Origin: Acridotheres tristis
Taxonomy: Eukaryota; Chordata; Aves; Passeriformes; Sturnidae
Assembly: GCA_037013685.1 (NCBI GenBank)
Contig: CM072884.1
Span: forward strand, 109,098,048-109,162,047
Direction of reading: 5' to 3'
DNA: 64,000 nucleotides
Shown: piece by piece, positions 34,701 through 46,454 of the stretch
How the letters are laid out: each line of letters opens with the position of its first letter
Position numbering within the stretch: position 1 is the stretch's first letter
Made by a program: the position numbers and the translations under genes
Notes under the pieces: generated by a model
What the model was told of the DNA's origin: nothing
The model's database searches: none
Seen by the model: the letters and a program-made list of their open reading frames with translations, nothing else

Positions 34701-37700
34701 GCTCCTGCCCCTCAGTGCTGCTGGGAGCCTGGCTGGTGCCAAGGCAATGCCAGGGAGGTGTCTCTGCTGTTTTGGGGAGCCAGCAGGAGCAGCAGAGCCT
34801 GACACAGCCAGCACAACACACACAAAATATCTCGGTAATGTGCGAATGCAGCTGGTGCTGCAACTGCCCCCTCGCCTGACCTACCCCTCAAAGCCCAGAT
34901 TTCACCCTGGTGGTTGGGCTTGTCTGCTTTTTATAGAGCTCCCCTTTCCTCTCAGTTTGTGAGACCATCCCATCTTTTGTACTTATTCCCTAATCCATGC
35001 AGGAGCACATGTCCAGTTTCAGAACACGCTTGTCTTCACAGCTGAGAAAGTCAAACGTCCCAGCAATTACACTTTGGGTTTGTTTGGCAATTTTAGCAAC
35101 TGCTTCTCTCACATTTCTTCAAAGAGGCAGTAATGAAGCCTAGGCTTTGGTTAACACCAGGAAAAGAAGCTACAGAGATCTCCTATTTCCCCTGCCTGGA
35201 TATCATTTCCCAAAGACTTCGTTTGTCTGGGGAAAAGTGTAGCACAACAGAGCTGCAATAGAAAAGCCCACCATGTTATGTGATGGGAAAACTTTGGGGA
35301 ATTTCATGAAGCAACCAAGTGGGAAAGCTGAAGGGTTTAACAGAATGCCTATAATTCCAGTAAAATCCAGTGAAAACATCCAAGCATTTATTCTAAACAA
35401 AAGCAAACACCTACTCTAGACTTACAAATACTCCACTTTTAAACTCCAATACTTTATGTTCCTATGACAGATTTTTTTAGATTATATAACTTGCCAAGTA
35501 ACATAGACCTTGTCTTCGTCACACCACACCTGGTTTTCTGTACTAGCAGATGTCATGCAAATATCAAAACATATGTATCAGGAGAAGAATCTAAAATGCC
35601 AGTGGAAAGATCAGCATAGTTGAGTTCATGAGCTGGAAACAAGAATATCTATCTCCAGAGTTGTTTTCTTGCAAAAAAGCCCTCAGGATTCACAATGTGT
35701 AAGGACAGTACTCAGTGAGATGTCTGTATCACCCTACTCTATCTGAACAAAAAAAAATTTGCATTTAAAGAGAGGAGTAACCAGAGAGTGGTTTGTTTTA
35801 CTTTTGTTACTTGAAAGGTACTTGTAAGTGAAATACAGAATTGTAGGTGAAGGAGAAAAAAGGGATTTCCTTCTGGTGTTATCAATGTTAAGCACAGGAC
35901 AAGAAACAGAATACGTAGGGGAATCTTGACCTTCTACAGAGGAACATTTCTCCTCCTAAATCTTGCCGTTCCTGATTCAGGCATTCAATGCTGTCAGGCT
36001 GAAACTCTTCACACTGCATTGCATGGCACTCCCTGCTTTGTATTCCTGCTCCTGGTTTGCCATCCCCCCACCATTAATTCATTCCTGTGTTGTTTCAGCC
36101 CTTCTTCTCTTTTAGCAAGGAAGGAGCTACAGAAAACAGTGAAGAAGGAGTTTACTCACAAGGACTCTTTAATTTTTTCCAGCTATATTGTAAAATTGAA
36201 AAGTCTTAAATGGAATAGTTTGATGGAAGAGGCCAAGAAACCAGCTTGTGTGTGTACTTAAATGGAGAGGAGCAGAACCTGCAGCAATGTCCCTGGCAAG
36301 GAGGGAATATCGTTTCAGAGACTCTGGCTCTTTTGCTATTTCTTAATAAATGTATGAGAAGCACAGCACCAATGGTCAGCCAGGCAGAACACGCACCAGA
36401 ACAGAATTTGCGATTGAACAGGCAAAAAAAGCAGCATTTACATTTCTGAGTCTACAAATTTGGTCAAGCACTGGAGCAAGAGTAACAACAGTGAAGCCAA
36501 TAAACAAACCTATTCACAGGGAGCAGGATGGAGAAAAGAAAGGTGGAGCTTTTGCTGTCTTGTTGGGAAGGACACAGAAGACACACATTCCTGCCAGAGT
36601 TAACACAAGGCCAGCCATGAACTGCCCTGACTCCTATGACAGAACAGAGGCTTTGGACGACAAGCAGCAAAATATGAGCTGCATGCTCATGTTATTGACC
36701 CAAGAACTCACATATCAACACACAACTTGGAGTTGTTAAAAGCTCCTTAATTTAAGGCACATTTGTGGCTCACTCCAGCCAACGGGAGAGGTTCTGGTTT
36801 GTAAAGCAGATAGGTGAGATCCAACCCAGAACAAGGCATGCAGAGAGCAAGAGGAGATAAACTTGCAAGGAAAAAATCATGCTCTGAGCACAGACCCTTG
36901 CACAGAACAAGGTGAAGGACCAGCAGCTGGCTCAGAGTGGAGGTGCTGCAGTAAAAAGCACCATCTACACAAGGCAATACAAAAAGCAAAGTGAAAAATA
37001 CCCTGCCCATGAGCAACAGGGACAGGGAGCCTAAATGACCTCTAGTCAGAAAGGGCAGAGTCAAGCATAAAATAAACAACCAGAAGTCTCCATGCTGGAA
37101 AGGATAGGAAGATTTAAAAGCACATAACTAGGACAGAGTGTAAGTCCATGTTCCTCAACTGTTCCCAAATATCCTGATATTTGGGACCAAACAGCAGGAA
37201 AGAAAAGTACAGAGCACCACAAGAAGCAGAAAGGTGATTTAAGGTGGACAGTTCTACTTTATTCCTTGTCTTCTACTAAGTGTAATTTCAAGTCTTGATG
37301 TTTAATTCTGGATAAGACACTGAATCAGGTCTATGGTTTAAGTTATTTTCTTTTCTATTGTCTTGCAACATGACAGATTATTTTCTTCTCTGCATCACTA
37401 CTTCACCTCCTAAATTCGGCTATTCTTGAATACTTAGATAAGAGAAATTTCCTGTCGAGAAAAAAACAATTGTGAGTTTTTACAGTGCCTTCTATAATGG
37501 GACCTTAACCCCAACTTATACTTCAAGGTGCTACTAAATTTGAAAATGGTCACTTAGACATTTTACAATGCCTGAATGAATCCACTGCTTAAATGTAGAA
37601 AAAGTAGGTCATTTTACCAAAGAAACACTTTTTGTAAACCAGGCAGAACCAGTCAGCTGATGAGAGAGAACACCCAACATGGGGACTATCATGACTGAAT

Positions 37701-37943
37701 CCTGCACGATTGGCTTCATGGTGTGTGGACACAAACTCAGTCCCTGAATCCACACCACTGCCTTGAGCTTTGCCAGGGGTTGATGTCGTTTCATGTTGTG
37801 CTGGTTTCTCGTGACTTTCTGCATGAGTGAAACCCCAAAGTGCCTTTTGAAACAGGGTCCTAACCACTATAAAGAAAGATGCTTTGAAAATCTGTTTGTC
37901 TGTTTGTGTAAATTTTGGCCCAAATCTTTACATATATATATAA
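31793..37943. other. Non-coding DNA, no gene seen
   Basis: A minus frame at 32067-32537 (156 codons from ATG) lies in a strand-asymmetric C/T-rich stretch and reads Ser/Pro/Leu-rich low-complexity peptide, so I take it as compositional. 33640-33790 has the texture of a conserved non-coding element (CATATCTTTATTGAAGATCG region) without proof. 34558-34962 is GC-richer with overlapping frames on both strands. Confidence 0.5.
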
Positions 37944-37965
37944 ATACAAATACATGTATTTGTAT
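37944..37965. repeat. 22-bp perfect palindrome
   Basis: The 22 bases read the same on both strands, with ATACAAATACA joined directly to its complement. A short (TA)n run lies just before, at 37931-37941. AT-rich palindromes like this can extrude as cruciforms, but this one is probably a microsatellite by-product. Confidence 0.95.
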
Positions 37966-39100
37966 GCACGTGTGTGCAGTTCTCTCAGTACTAATTATTA
38001 TTTTTTCCACAGAATTGTAGGAGATAAGGTGCCAAGTGTGAAAGAGAGAGGAAGGCAGCTGGGTTGAAAGCAGAGGGATCTTTGTGTCCCATCAGAAAGC
38101 AGAGCTGGTGGCACTTCTACAGCTTCACTCAGTTGCCTTGGTGGAGACCTCCTACATAAAGGCTCACAGTAGCACTTCAAAATACCACCATGGAAGACAG
38201 GAAGATGGTGAGGAAATAAATATGCAGAAAAGGTAACTGGAAACCAGAGGAAAAAGCAATATAAAAACACCGTATGTCTGTGGTCTCCACTGTTTCTATT
38301 TCTCTCACCAATCTGTGACATTAAGTAAACTGATTTATAGCTCCACCTGTTCATTATTAAAAACAATTCACCAAATCCCTGGTCTTCAAAAGAAGCTACC
38401 ACCTCTATAAATTAGACTACTGCAAAGTATCTCCCTTTTTACTCAGGCTGGAGTTCATTTACCTCCAATAAACAGCTACTGATGCAAGCTAAGAAATGCT
38501 CTATTCTCTCACACCTTCCCTAGACTGCAGGGTAGGTGAAGGAAGAGGGGCAGGTGATGGGGATTATGGACTGCAGCAGGTCAGGAAGATCACTTCATAT
38601 GACAGAAGGGGTATTTCCAGCTATGGACTAATAACAAGATATTAAAAGGGGATTTCTGACATCTTGGTTACCATTTCAAATCACTGTTGCATTTATTAAA
38701 AAAAAAAAAAATCAACCACAAAAAATTCAAGAGATCTAGAGGTCTGCCAAAGATTTATTCACTGTGTGACTACAAACAAATTCATTCCTTTCCACATGCT
38801 TCTGTTTGCTTTGTCTTACCCATTTCATTTCCTTGGGGCAGGGAATATTTCCTTGTCTGTATTTTCACAGAAATCAGAGCAAGGGCACTCCAGTCTTGAG
38901 TGATATCCCTTGCTGACACTTTAATAATGATTCCTAAAGATTCATTTAGAGCAGATAGGCTCAAATTCTTCCAACAAGCAAGGAAGTGAAATGCTGGTTT
39001 TGGTTAAGGACACTTTGAATAAATTCAGTGCTCTGAACCCACAGACAGCTCGACAGAACCAATTTAACCACTGGTAGCCCCTCAGGTGAGAAATGTAATC
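37966..39100. other. Non-coding DNA with A14 tract
   Basis: An A14 tract lies at 38698-38711. A minus frame at 37998-38402 (134 codons) is unrecognised. Confidence 0.6.
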
Positions 39101-39196
39101 TGCTCCCATAAAGCAGTTGCAGCATTTCCTTCCACACAAAACTGCTGTTGCTCCCATAAAGCAGTTGCAGCATTTCCTTCCACACAAAACTGCTGC
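39101..39196. repeat. Exact 48-bp tandem duplication
   Basis: Copy one is 39101-39148 and copy two 39149-39196. They are identical except at the last base, so the duplication is recent. The unit is a multiple of 3, and a minus-strand frame (38942-39346) crosses it, repeating a 16-residue unit with VLCGRKCCNCFMGA. That frame is Cys-rich but resembles no known protein; the in-frame property may be coincidence. Confidence 0.95.
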
Positions 39197-42100
39197 CCAC
39201 AGCAATTCCTCACCAGTCTGCACAAAACTAAGCTGACCTACAGATGCTGCTGAGCCTGGGGCCAGGCAGGCAGGAAAATAGCACTGAATCAGTTGCATGG
39301 AAGAAAAGCTAAAAGAAAAAAAACCAGAAACAAACCATTCAAGCAAATAATTTAAAAAAATTAAAAATCAAAACACAAATATGATTGGAAATGCAACACT
39401 CAAAGGGAACTCTCAGAAAATAAGCAAAGCTAGTTCTTTTCTTTTTTTCCAATTAAACAAAAGAATAGTAACTACTTCAAAGGAGATACTTAGACAGAAA
39501 CTCAATGTATCCCATATTTAGTTAATTCATGTAGTTGCCAAGTTCGACTATTTTATTACCAATGGAAAAGTGGAGGGTTTTTCAACATTTAGTAGTTATG
39601 AGTATTACATATTTTACCATTAGAGCACATTCACAGGGTTTTCTTATTTGTGCCTCACAACTGATTCTTTAAAGTGTGTAGTATATACTCATTAAAATGC
39701 TGGTTATTCAGTGACCACATATTCCATAAAGGTGGGTGAAATTGAGATATTACACATCAATTGTCTATTTAGAATTAGATTTCCCAATCTAGATTTATCT
39801 CCACATTTTCAATTGATTTCCTTATCCAGATCCCACTTGCTGTTCATCCCTAGACCCAAAGCAAATTCTGTACCCATTTAATTCCTTCATATGTTTATTC
39901 ATTTCAATGCTTTTTTTTTTCCACTTCTGACACTTTCCAAGTTGTTTTCATTTTTTCAGGAGATGTGAATTGTACCATTCATTCTGCTGACCTTTACAAA
40001 AGTAAGAAGAACCTTCATTTTTACAAGTCTCCCATTAACATTCAAAATGTCTGTGCCACGTTTCCTCTAGCCAGGTAAATGCAGCTGAGAAGATTAAATG
40101 GTCTATTTAATTTGCTGATTCCAGCAGAATCATTCCGACTCACTTAAGGTACCCACATTTAAACCAAATGATTCATACAGTGACAGTGGAAACCAGAGGA
40201 ATTCCTAATTATTAGCTAAAGTGTTAGTGGTAATGTAAAAAGATCGTGGATGGTGTCTCAAGGAATTTTTAGCTTCTTGGGTCAGCCTTTTTGGGGGGTT
40301 AAAGCATCATAGAAACCACAGCTAATAACTGTGCTTTATTAGCTATTTCTGGTTTTCAGCTGCTGTAGGTTTTAGTTCTCAGCATCCTTCCTTGCCCCAC
40401 AGATTGAGGCTGACTAGGTTGGATATTCGTGTCAGGAATTTACTTTTGTCTGCAGTTTTGAAATAGCTGCTATATTCTTTATTTTTGTTTGCTCTATTCT
40501 GAAGTCCTTTCTTGGTCCTTCAGTGTTTTTGAAATGCCCAGCTTTCTTAAAAGGGGGTACCTAAGTTTCCCTCACATTTAATAGGACATGAAACCTGGAA
40601 ACAGATGAATTGTTTCTGCACATCTTGCAGTATCTCTGAGAATATAAAATACTCTTTAATTTCAATATAACTTTTTACAAGCATCACAAAAATGAGCACA
40701 CTTTACTGCAATATTAAATAAAATTACTATTAAATAGAGAACTGATTTCACCCTCTGCTGAATTTATAAGGAGTAACTACAACTTCTTGATGACACACCA
40801 ATCAGTCTCTGGGGGTCAGAAAACCCTCTGGAGAATTATTTTTCTTTCCTGGAATGCTTTAAGCAAAGCTCCCAGGAGAAGGAGACAGACCATAGCCTTG
40901 GTGACTTTCAAGCCTCACATCCCCATCTCAGGCAGACAAACATCTGAGCTGGAAATTTGGCTGAGGTGACTCACAAGAGCCCCGTCAATAATCAAACAGA
41001 AATCCCTGGGCCAGTGCAAAGGGCCAGCCGGGGCTGTGCTTTGTGCCTTACCCAGAGTCTCAGATGCTCTAAGGGTTCAGGTACTCATGAGGAGGCTGTT
41101 TGTGTCCTCACAGTCTTTTGAAGACACAAAACTTTCTAGTCCTGGCCTGAGTCACCTTCCAGACAGAGGAGCACATTTATAGGCTGGTGTTGTGCTCAAG
41201 AAAATCGTGGTGAATGCAGGGACCCAGCAGCAGCTCTGCATCCATGAAATCAAACCTATAGGCAGAAAAAAATCTCATCAATATGAAATCCTACCAGTAG
41301 GATTATGAAGACATCTGCAGTTAGACAGCTGTCACAATATTTACTTTACATATGACAGGAAAAAAACCCAAGATGTTTTAGATACTCTTAAATTGTAACA
41401 TCTTAATTTGATAATAGCAGTTTATATTAAACATGCTGATAGAAGTTTGAGAACGAGGGGTAATTTAGAAAGAATCAGGTTGCATCCAACATTACTATTT
41501 CAATAGAAACAAAATGTTATTTAACAAATCTAAAGTAAATCAAGTCATTTTATCACTGATGCCACATACTGCAAGTTTTAAGCAGAAAAAATTTTTGTAA
41601 CTTCTTGGGGGAAAAAAGGGATTTTAGTAGGTGCCTAAAGAGAACTGTCACTTCTCCAGCACAGCTAGTTCTGGTTTAGTTTGTGCTAAACACATGCCTA
41701 TATTTACAAAATAATACCACAGTCAAATATATTGAATACATTGAAGAGAACGTTGGGGTGGGGGAGGTCCTGGAAATAAAGTGTTTTAATTGAAATTGCT
41801 TTTGGTAGGAGCTAGGCAGGAATCTTAGTAGTATAGTATATACCACACAAGTAATATTTCATAAATTCCCTAAGTCTGGCATGCAAGTCTCAGTCAGTTC
41901 AAAACATCAGCTGAGACAGACTCGGTTTGCTTCCTCCCACTTAGCCTTGATGCAAAAACATCAAGACAATTCTTTTCCTTGCAGAAAAATTATCACATTG
42001 GTGCATCTATGCAAAGACTGATTACTCTCTGCTGGAATAGAGTGCTACCACAGAATCAGCCTCCTCTGTTTGGACTCATCAGAAAACCAGGCAGAAATCA

Positions 42101-42259
42101 TAATAAGCACAAGCCAAATAAGCCATGTAAAATTACTCTTGCAGAGGAGTTTATCATATGTGGTTCCACTTTGCCTGAGGCTCAGGAAGTTTCAGGTTCT
42201 CTGCTCTGAAGTAATTTCTCAGCCAGGAAATATGAGGGTCTATAAAAAATAGCACTTTT
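39197..42259. other. Non-coding AT-rich DNA, no gene seen
   Basis: Low GC, few frames above 60 codons. Nothing recognised; parts of 39450-40000 could be conserved regulatory sequence but show no decisive feature. Confidence 0.6.
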
Positions 42260-42303
42260 GAATATATATATATCTGTTACATGAATATATATATCTGTTA
42301 CAT
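42260..42303. repeat. Tandem duplication containing (AT)n
   Basis: GAATATATATATATCTGTTACAT (split: GA, (AT)n, CTGTTACAT) at 42260-42282 recurs at 42283-42303 with one AT fewer. Replication slippage explains it. Confidence 0.9.
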
Positions 42304-43917
42304 GCATTTTTAAAACCATGACAGAGTAACAAATACAAAAAGAAGTGTTAGTTCCAAGTCAGGAGCAAGTATCTACCATTTATTCATGGATTTTAACTTG
42401 TGTTTGGGGAAATGTCCTTTTGAGACAAACCAGCCCCTTCCATCCTTCCCGTGCTTTTCTACTCTTGAGAAGAAACTTCCACTGTATTTTGCTGTTATTT
42501 CCAGGTATCTGAAATGGTCTCATGCCGTGAGAGATATTTTCTTCTTTCATCCCATCCTGAATAAGCATATCCTCTGTCTGGTCTATAATGTTCCTTTTGG
42601 CTGAAGTTCTTCCTTCCTATCTGCCCCTTAAGCACAGACACACTTTTTCTACATGTCAGGTCTTAAAATCTGTCGCTTTAACAAAGAGCTGAGAACAGGA
42701 GAAAGGAAAGAATAAAAGCTGGTTTGTTCCATTGTGGAAATCCCTCACACTCTGTTCTAAGAGGGTCTCCCACCTCAGATATTTACCAATTGCAGATGTT
42801 TCCGTAAGAGGATTAATCCTGTCCCCCCACCCCCAATGAACTTAATTGTTCTATAGCATCCTGCAGGATATGGACAGGGGAAAAAAAGGGTATTTTCTTC
42901 TTGACCCTTAGCTGCAAAACAATTTGTACCCTGAATTTGGGAACAGACAGTTTCTCCAATGCTCCCACAATGTAAGCATAAGCTATTCTCTGCCTTCAGA
43001 CTGCCTCATTTCATTAAAGATAACAAATTGGTTTTATTCAGTGATATAATAGAAGGGAACTCCTAAACTACCCACTCGTGTTGGTTTCTATCCTAAATTT
43101 TCTCAACAGGTATTTGGGGGGTTTTTGATCTTCATCTGCAATTCACTCTGTAAAGTGATAAGGTCGCAAGTAAAACAAACAAAGCAGTGCATGAACAGCT
43201 TAAATCTGACTGGTGGAGTTAGCTGGCAGTGTTTTCAGCAGGTAGACTCCAGAAACTTGCTTCATTTACTTCAAGAATCCACTGTGAACTTATTGAAGTG
43301 CCAGAATACACTTCAGGGTTGGCTTAATTACCCATGCTGTTCACAGACACAGCACAATTCAATAGAACCTCATGAAAAAAACCCATGGTGAAATTTAAAA
43401 CACTAAAGGAAGGTGGAGTGTGCTTTGGGGATGGTATTTTTTCTTGAGCATCATGTGCTGTCATGATAGAACTGTTCAGCACCAGGTTATAACTGAGATA
43501 CTTGGGATACACTCAGGATTTTTAAAAACCTAACATTGCTCCTCTGCCTACAATCTATAACAATTCTTAGCTATATACCTACATTTTTGTGCTCCTTTAG
43601 GACGCAGCTACCCCGTGTCCCCTTATCAGGAATCAACAGTGGGGATCACCTGGACTCCACAGGAAATCCCCTGCCACCACAAATTAATGCTACCCATTTG
43701 TAAAACACCTCAAAAGAGCAGCCAAACTTTGGAGACTGAAAGGTGGGCTGTCACACACAGCAGGGGTGTGAGATCAGACTTTAACCTCTTCAGTATAGAC
43801 GTTTTCTTTCAAAATTTTCTACTTCCCAAATAAATAACCTGTAAGATGCATATATGGGATAATAGAATATGGCTTCTGGGAAAGCAGCTGCCTCATCAGT
43901 CCACTTTTCAGAGTTTC
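42304..43917. other. Non-coding DNA, no gene seen
   Basis: Open frames up to about 88 codons; none recognised. A short C-rich stretch (CCCCCCACCCCC) lies at about 42823-42834. Confidence 0.6.
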
Positions 43918-43934
43918 ACTTCTCTCTCTCTCTC
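43918..43934. repeat. (CT)n microsatellite
   Basis: About eight CT units without interruption. Confidence 0.9.
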
Positions 43935-44498
43935 ATCTGGCCTCCATTATTTCCAGGATTTTTTTTCAATGAATGCTGAACAGTAAGAGTTATTTGCCGT
44001 AATTTCTTATTAATTAAGTGCAGAACTATAATCAGTTAGAACCACTAAAGCATAGCATACTTGAGTTATTTTATGTTCTCTTCCCAAAAAAGGCCAATAA
44101 AAATTAAAAAGTCAAGAGGCAGGATTGAAGAGTAATTAGTGATTTTGAGTTCCCAAAAGGATAAAGGTTTAAGTATGTTGTCAATATCTTTTCTCTGTAA
44201 ATCAGGTTCTTAGAAAACCCATCCAATTAGAAATATACATCCAGGTACAAGCCCTCCTGTCTTCCAGATTTATAAATAAATATTCATAGCTAGATTTATA
44301 TCTCTTTACCTTGCCCTAGTAGAGTCAGTTATTAGAAACAATTAAATTATTAACTAATTAACAGAGCATCTCACCATTAACAGAATCTTTTTCTCTTACA
44401 TTGAGAAGTAGCAGAGTGGAAAATTATCATTCTGTTGCCAGCAGAGCACCAGGAAGCTCTTCAGAAGCAGTGTGAAATGCAAAAATTCACTTTCTTAC

Positions 44499-44543
44499 CC
44501 GAGGGGTGCTTTTTTCCCCCTCACATTATCACCCAAGTCAGTA
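44499..44543 (-). other. Candidate 45-bp exon (splice-site pair), minus strand
   Basis: On the minus strand, GACATTTATCTCTTCTGCAG ends immediately above 44543 and CTCGG|GTAAGA follows at 44499/44498. The acceptor has a strong pyrimidine tract. The 45 bases are a multiple of 3, and one frame is open (TDLGDNVRGKKAPL). It lies on the same strand as the pairs at 46080-46118 and 46411-46454, so the three could be exons of one spliced transcript. Confidence 0.2.
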
Positions 44544-46079
44544 CTGCAGAAGAGATAAATGTCTAAGAAACACAATTACTTTATGGATTAACTACAGGCA
44601 ATCAGGCTGCAACTTCCTCAGCATGTTGCCATTTTACAGCTGGATGCTGGTTCTGATCTCACTGGTCAGGAGAAGGAGAAATGTCATTAAAACCAGAGAA
44701 ATTGTCTCAGCAAAACAAAGAGAAGAGCATCCCTACCTTGGCATCTACAGCTGCCTCCCTGTGCTGGGTGACCAGCTTCCCCTAAACTGGAGCAAGACAT
44801 TTTGGTGGGGAGTGTGGGCTATTTTTATTTGGAGCCCTTATGTTTCACATTTTAAAGAAACCCCAAGTGTTTGTCTTTTTCTTGTTGAAATGCAAGTTAA
44901 AATACACAATTGCATGACACCAAGCTGCTGACATCATAAACATCACATGATGTCATGAATGCTGTCAACACTGTGCCATATTTATAAAGTAAAAAATAGC
45001 CTTTTACAGAAATAGCTCCCATTTCACTGCCACATGGCTCTCCTCCTTTTCTTTTATGCATATAACATGCATAATTTATTTTCCTATGCAAATAAATCTT
45101 AGCCTTTATTCAACCCCTCTGGTTGCACCTATTTATAAAGGATTAATTCAAAGGCATACAACTTCCTTTTTCACAATTTCCTGTTCAAGACCTCCCTGTA
45201 ACACCTTTTAAATGACAGCAAATAAGTTCCCAAATACCTGCTTTCAACCTTACACAAATTAAGAGGAAGCAACACCACCCCACCACAAAGTAAACAGAAA
45301 CAACACCACCTCCACTCCCTACATATTTTTATTTTTTCCTCACGTAAGAACCCATTCAGCCTGTGAGCTGTCAAACATGCTGTGTTCCTTGGTTAAGGAA
45401 GGAAAAAAATAAAGATGCATTGTGTTTGGCCAGGCTGGCAAAGCAATGTGCTTCTCACCAGTTGTAAAACTGCACTCCTAAAACCACTGTTACCATTCTT
45501 TGATAATTTTTTCAGCATTTTATGATCAGCCAGTGATCAAAGGTGGAAATCACCTGCTCTTTTGCATAATCATATTCAGCTACGTTTTCTCCCTGGGGCT
45601 GGACCATCTTTGCAGGGAGTCCAGCAGCAGTTCCATGGGAAGACTCCCTACATTGGCACTTAAAAAGAGTTTGGTTTACATTATGGTGTTTAAATCACCC
45701 TTTTATTTCCTACTCAGACATGAGGCAATAATAATTAGCAGCAAAATAGAGAAATTTGAGTAAATTCAAACTAATACATTCTCTAGCAAAAACCTGCTAA
45801 CTTTCTCCTTCGTTACACATTTTCCCAATTGCTGTGATTCCCTAGGGTTGGAAGACCTGTCCAAGGAAAAGCCATGGATTGCCATCACTGCTGGCTGGGT
45901 CATCTCTCTTCTGCAGTCTTTAAAGGAGATGGTGGATGGGGAAAAATCTAGAAATTATAAGCATTAAGGCTTAAAGTCAAAAGATATGGTGAGATTATTT
46001 ACTTAATTCAGTTGTGACTCTTTGGATTTTTGCACCCACAATGACATTCAGCCAATTAAAATGGGTCTCATACACTTAC
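44544..46079. other. Non-coding DNA, no gene seen
   Basis: A plus frame at 44506-44931 (141 codons) is unrecognised. If the minus-strand splice pairs on either side are real, this interval is an intron of about 1.5 kb. Confidence 0.5.
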
Positions 46080-46118
46080 CTGTAGATAAATCTTCGTTGT
46101 TAAGTCCATTTTGTACCA
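46080..46118 (-). other. Candidate 39-bp exon (splice-site pair), minus strand
   Basis: On the minus strand, TGTGGGCTTTTTGCAG ends just above 46118 and CTACAG|GTAAGT, a perfect donor, follows at 46080/46079. The 39 bases are a multiple of 3 and one frame is open (WYKMDLTTKIYLQ). Joined after the candidate at 46411-46454 in that exon's only open frame, translation would meet a stop, so the pair does not make one coding sequence; a non-coding transcript is the better reading. Confidence 0.22.
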
Positions 46119-46410
46119 CTGCAAAAAGCCCACAGCTAAGAAACCCTGAACTGCATTTCTCTAAGCCATGCTCTACATTACATTAAGCACAGGCTTCTTG
46201 GTGAAAAAGAAGAACATGGGAGTAATACACTGTAAAAATACTGGTATTATTATAAAAACTGATATTACAAAGGGTAGAGCCTTCGCAGCAGGATGCTCCT
46301 CATACAAATGAAATAACCCGAGATCATTACTAACACCTTCTTTCAGAAATTTCTCAAGCTGTATATATTGTGTGACATTGTTTCTTAAATTTGAAGAAGA
46401 TAAAACTCAC

Positions 46411-46454
46411 CTGCCAACACCTCTGAATTCACAAGGATCATAAAGAGCCACTAT
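46411..46454 (-). other. Candidate 44-bp exon (splice-site pair), minus strand
   Basis: On the minus strand, AAAGTTCTCCTACATCATAG ends just above 46454 and TTGGCAG|GTGAGT, a near-perfect donor, follows at 46411/46410. One frame is open across it. It lies 292 bases upstream, on the same strand, of the candidate at 46080-46118. Confidence 0.2.

Noticed and set aside
39081..39089. Strong plus-strand donor CTCAG|GTGAGA
   Set aside because: The upstream acceptor is only moderate and the interval next to it runs into the 48-bp duplication; there are several such single sites, so it was not listed as an exon.
39540..39570. GTTCGACTATT as a tRNA B box
   Set aside because: No A box at the right distance and no cloverleaf can be drawn; no tRNA is supported anywhere in the window.
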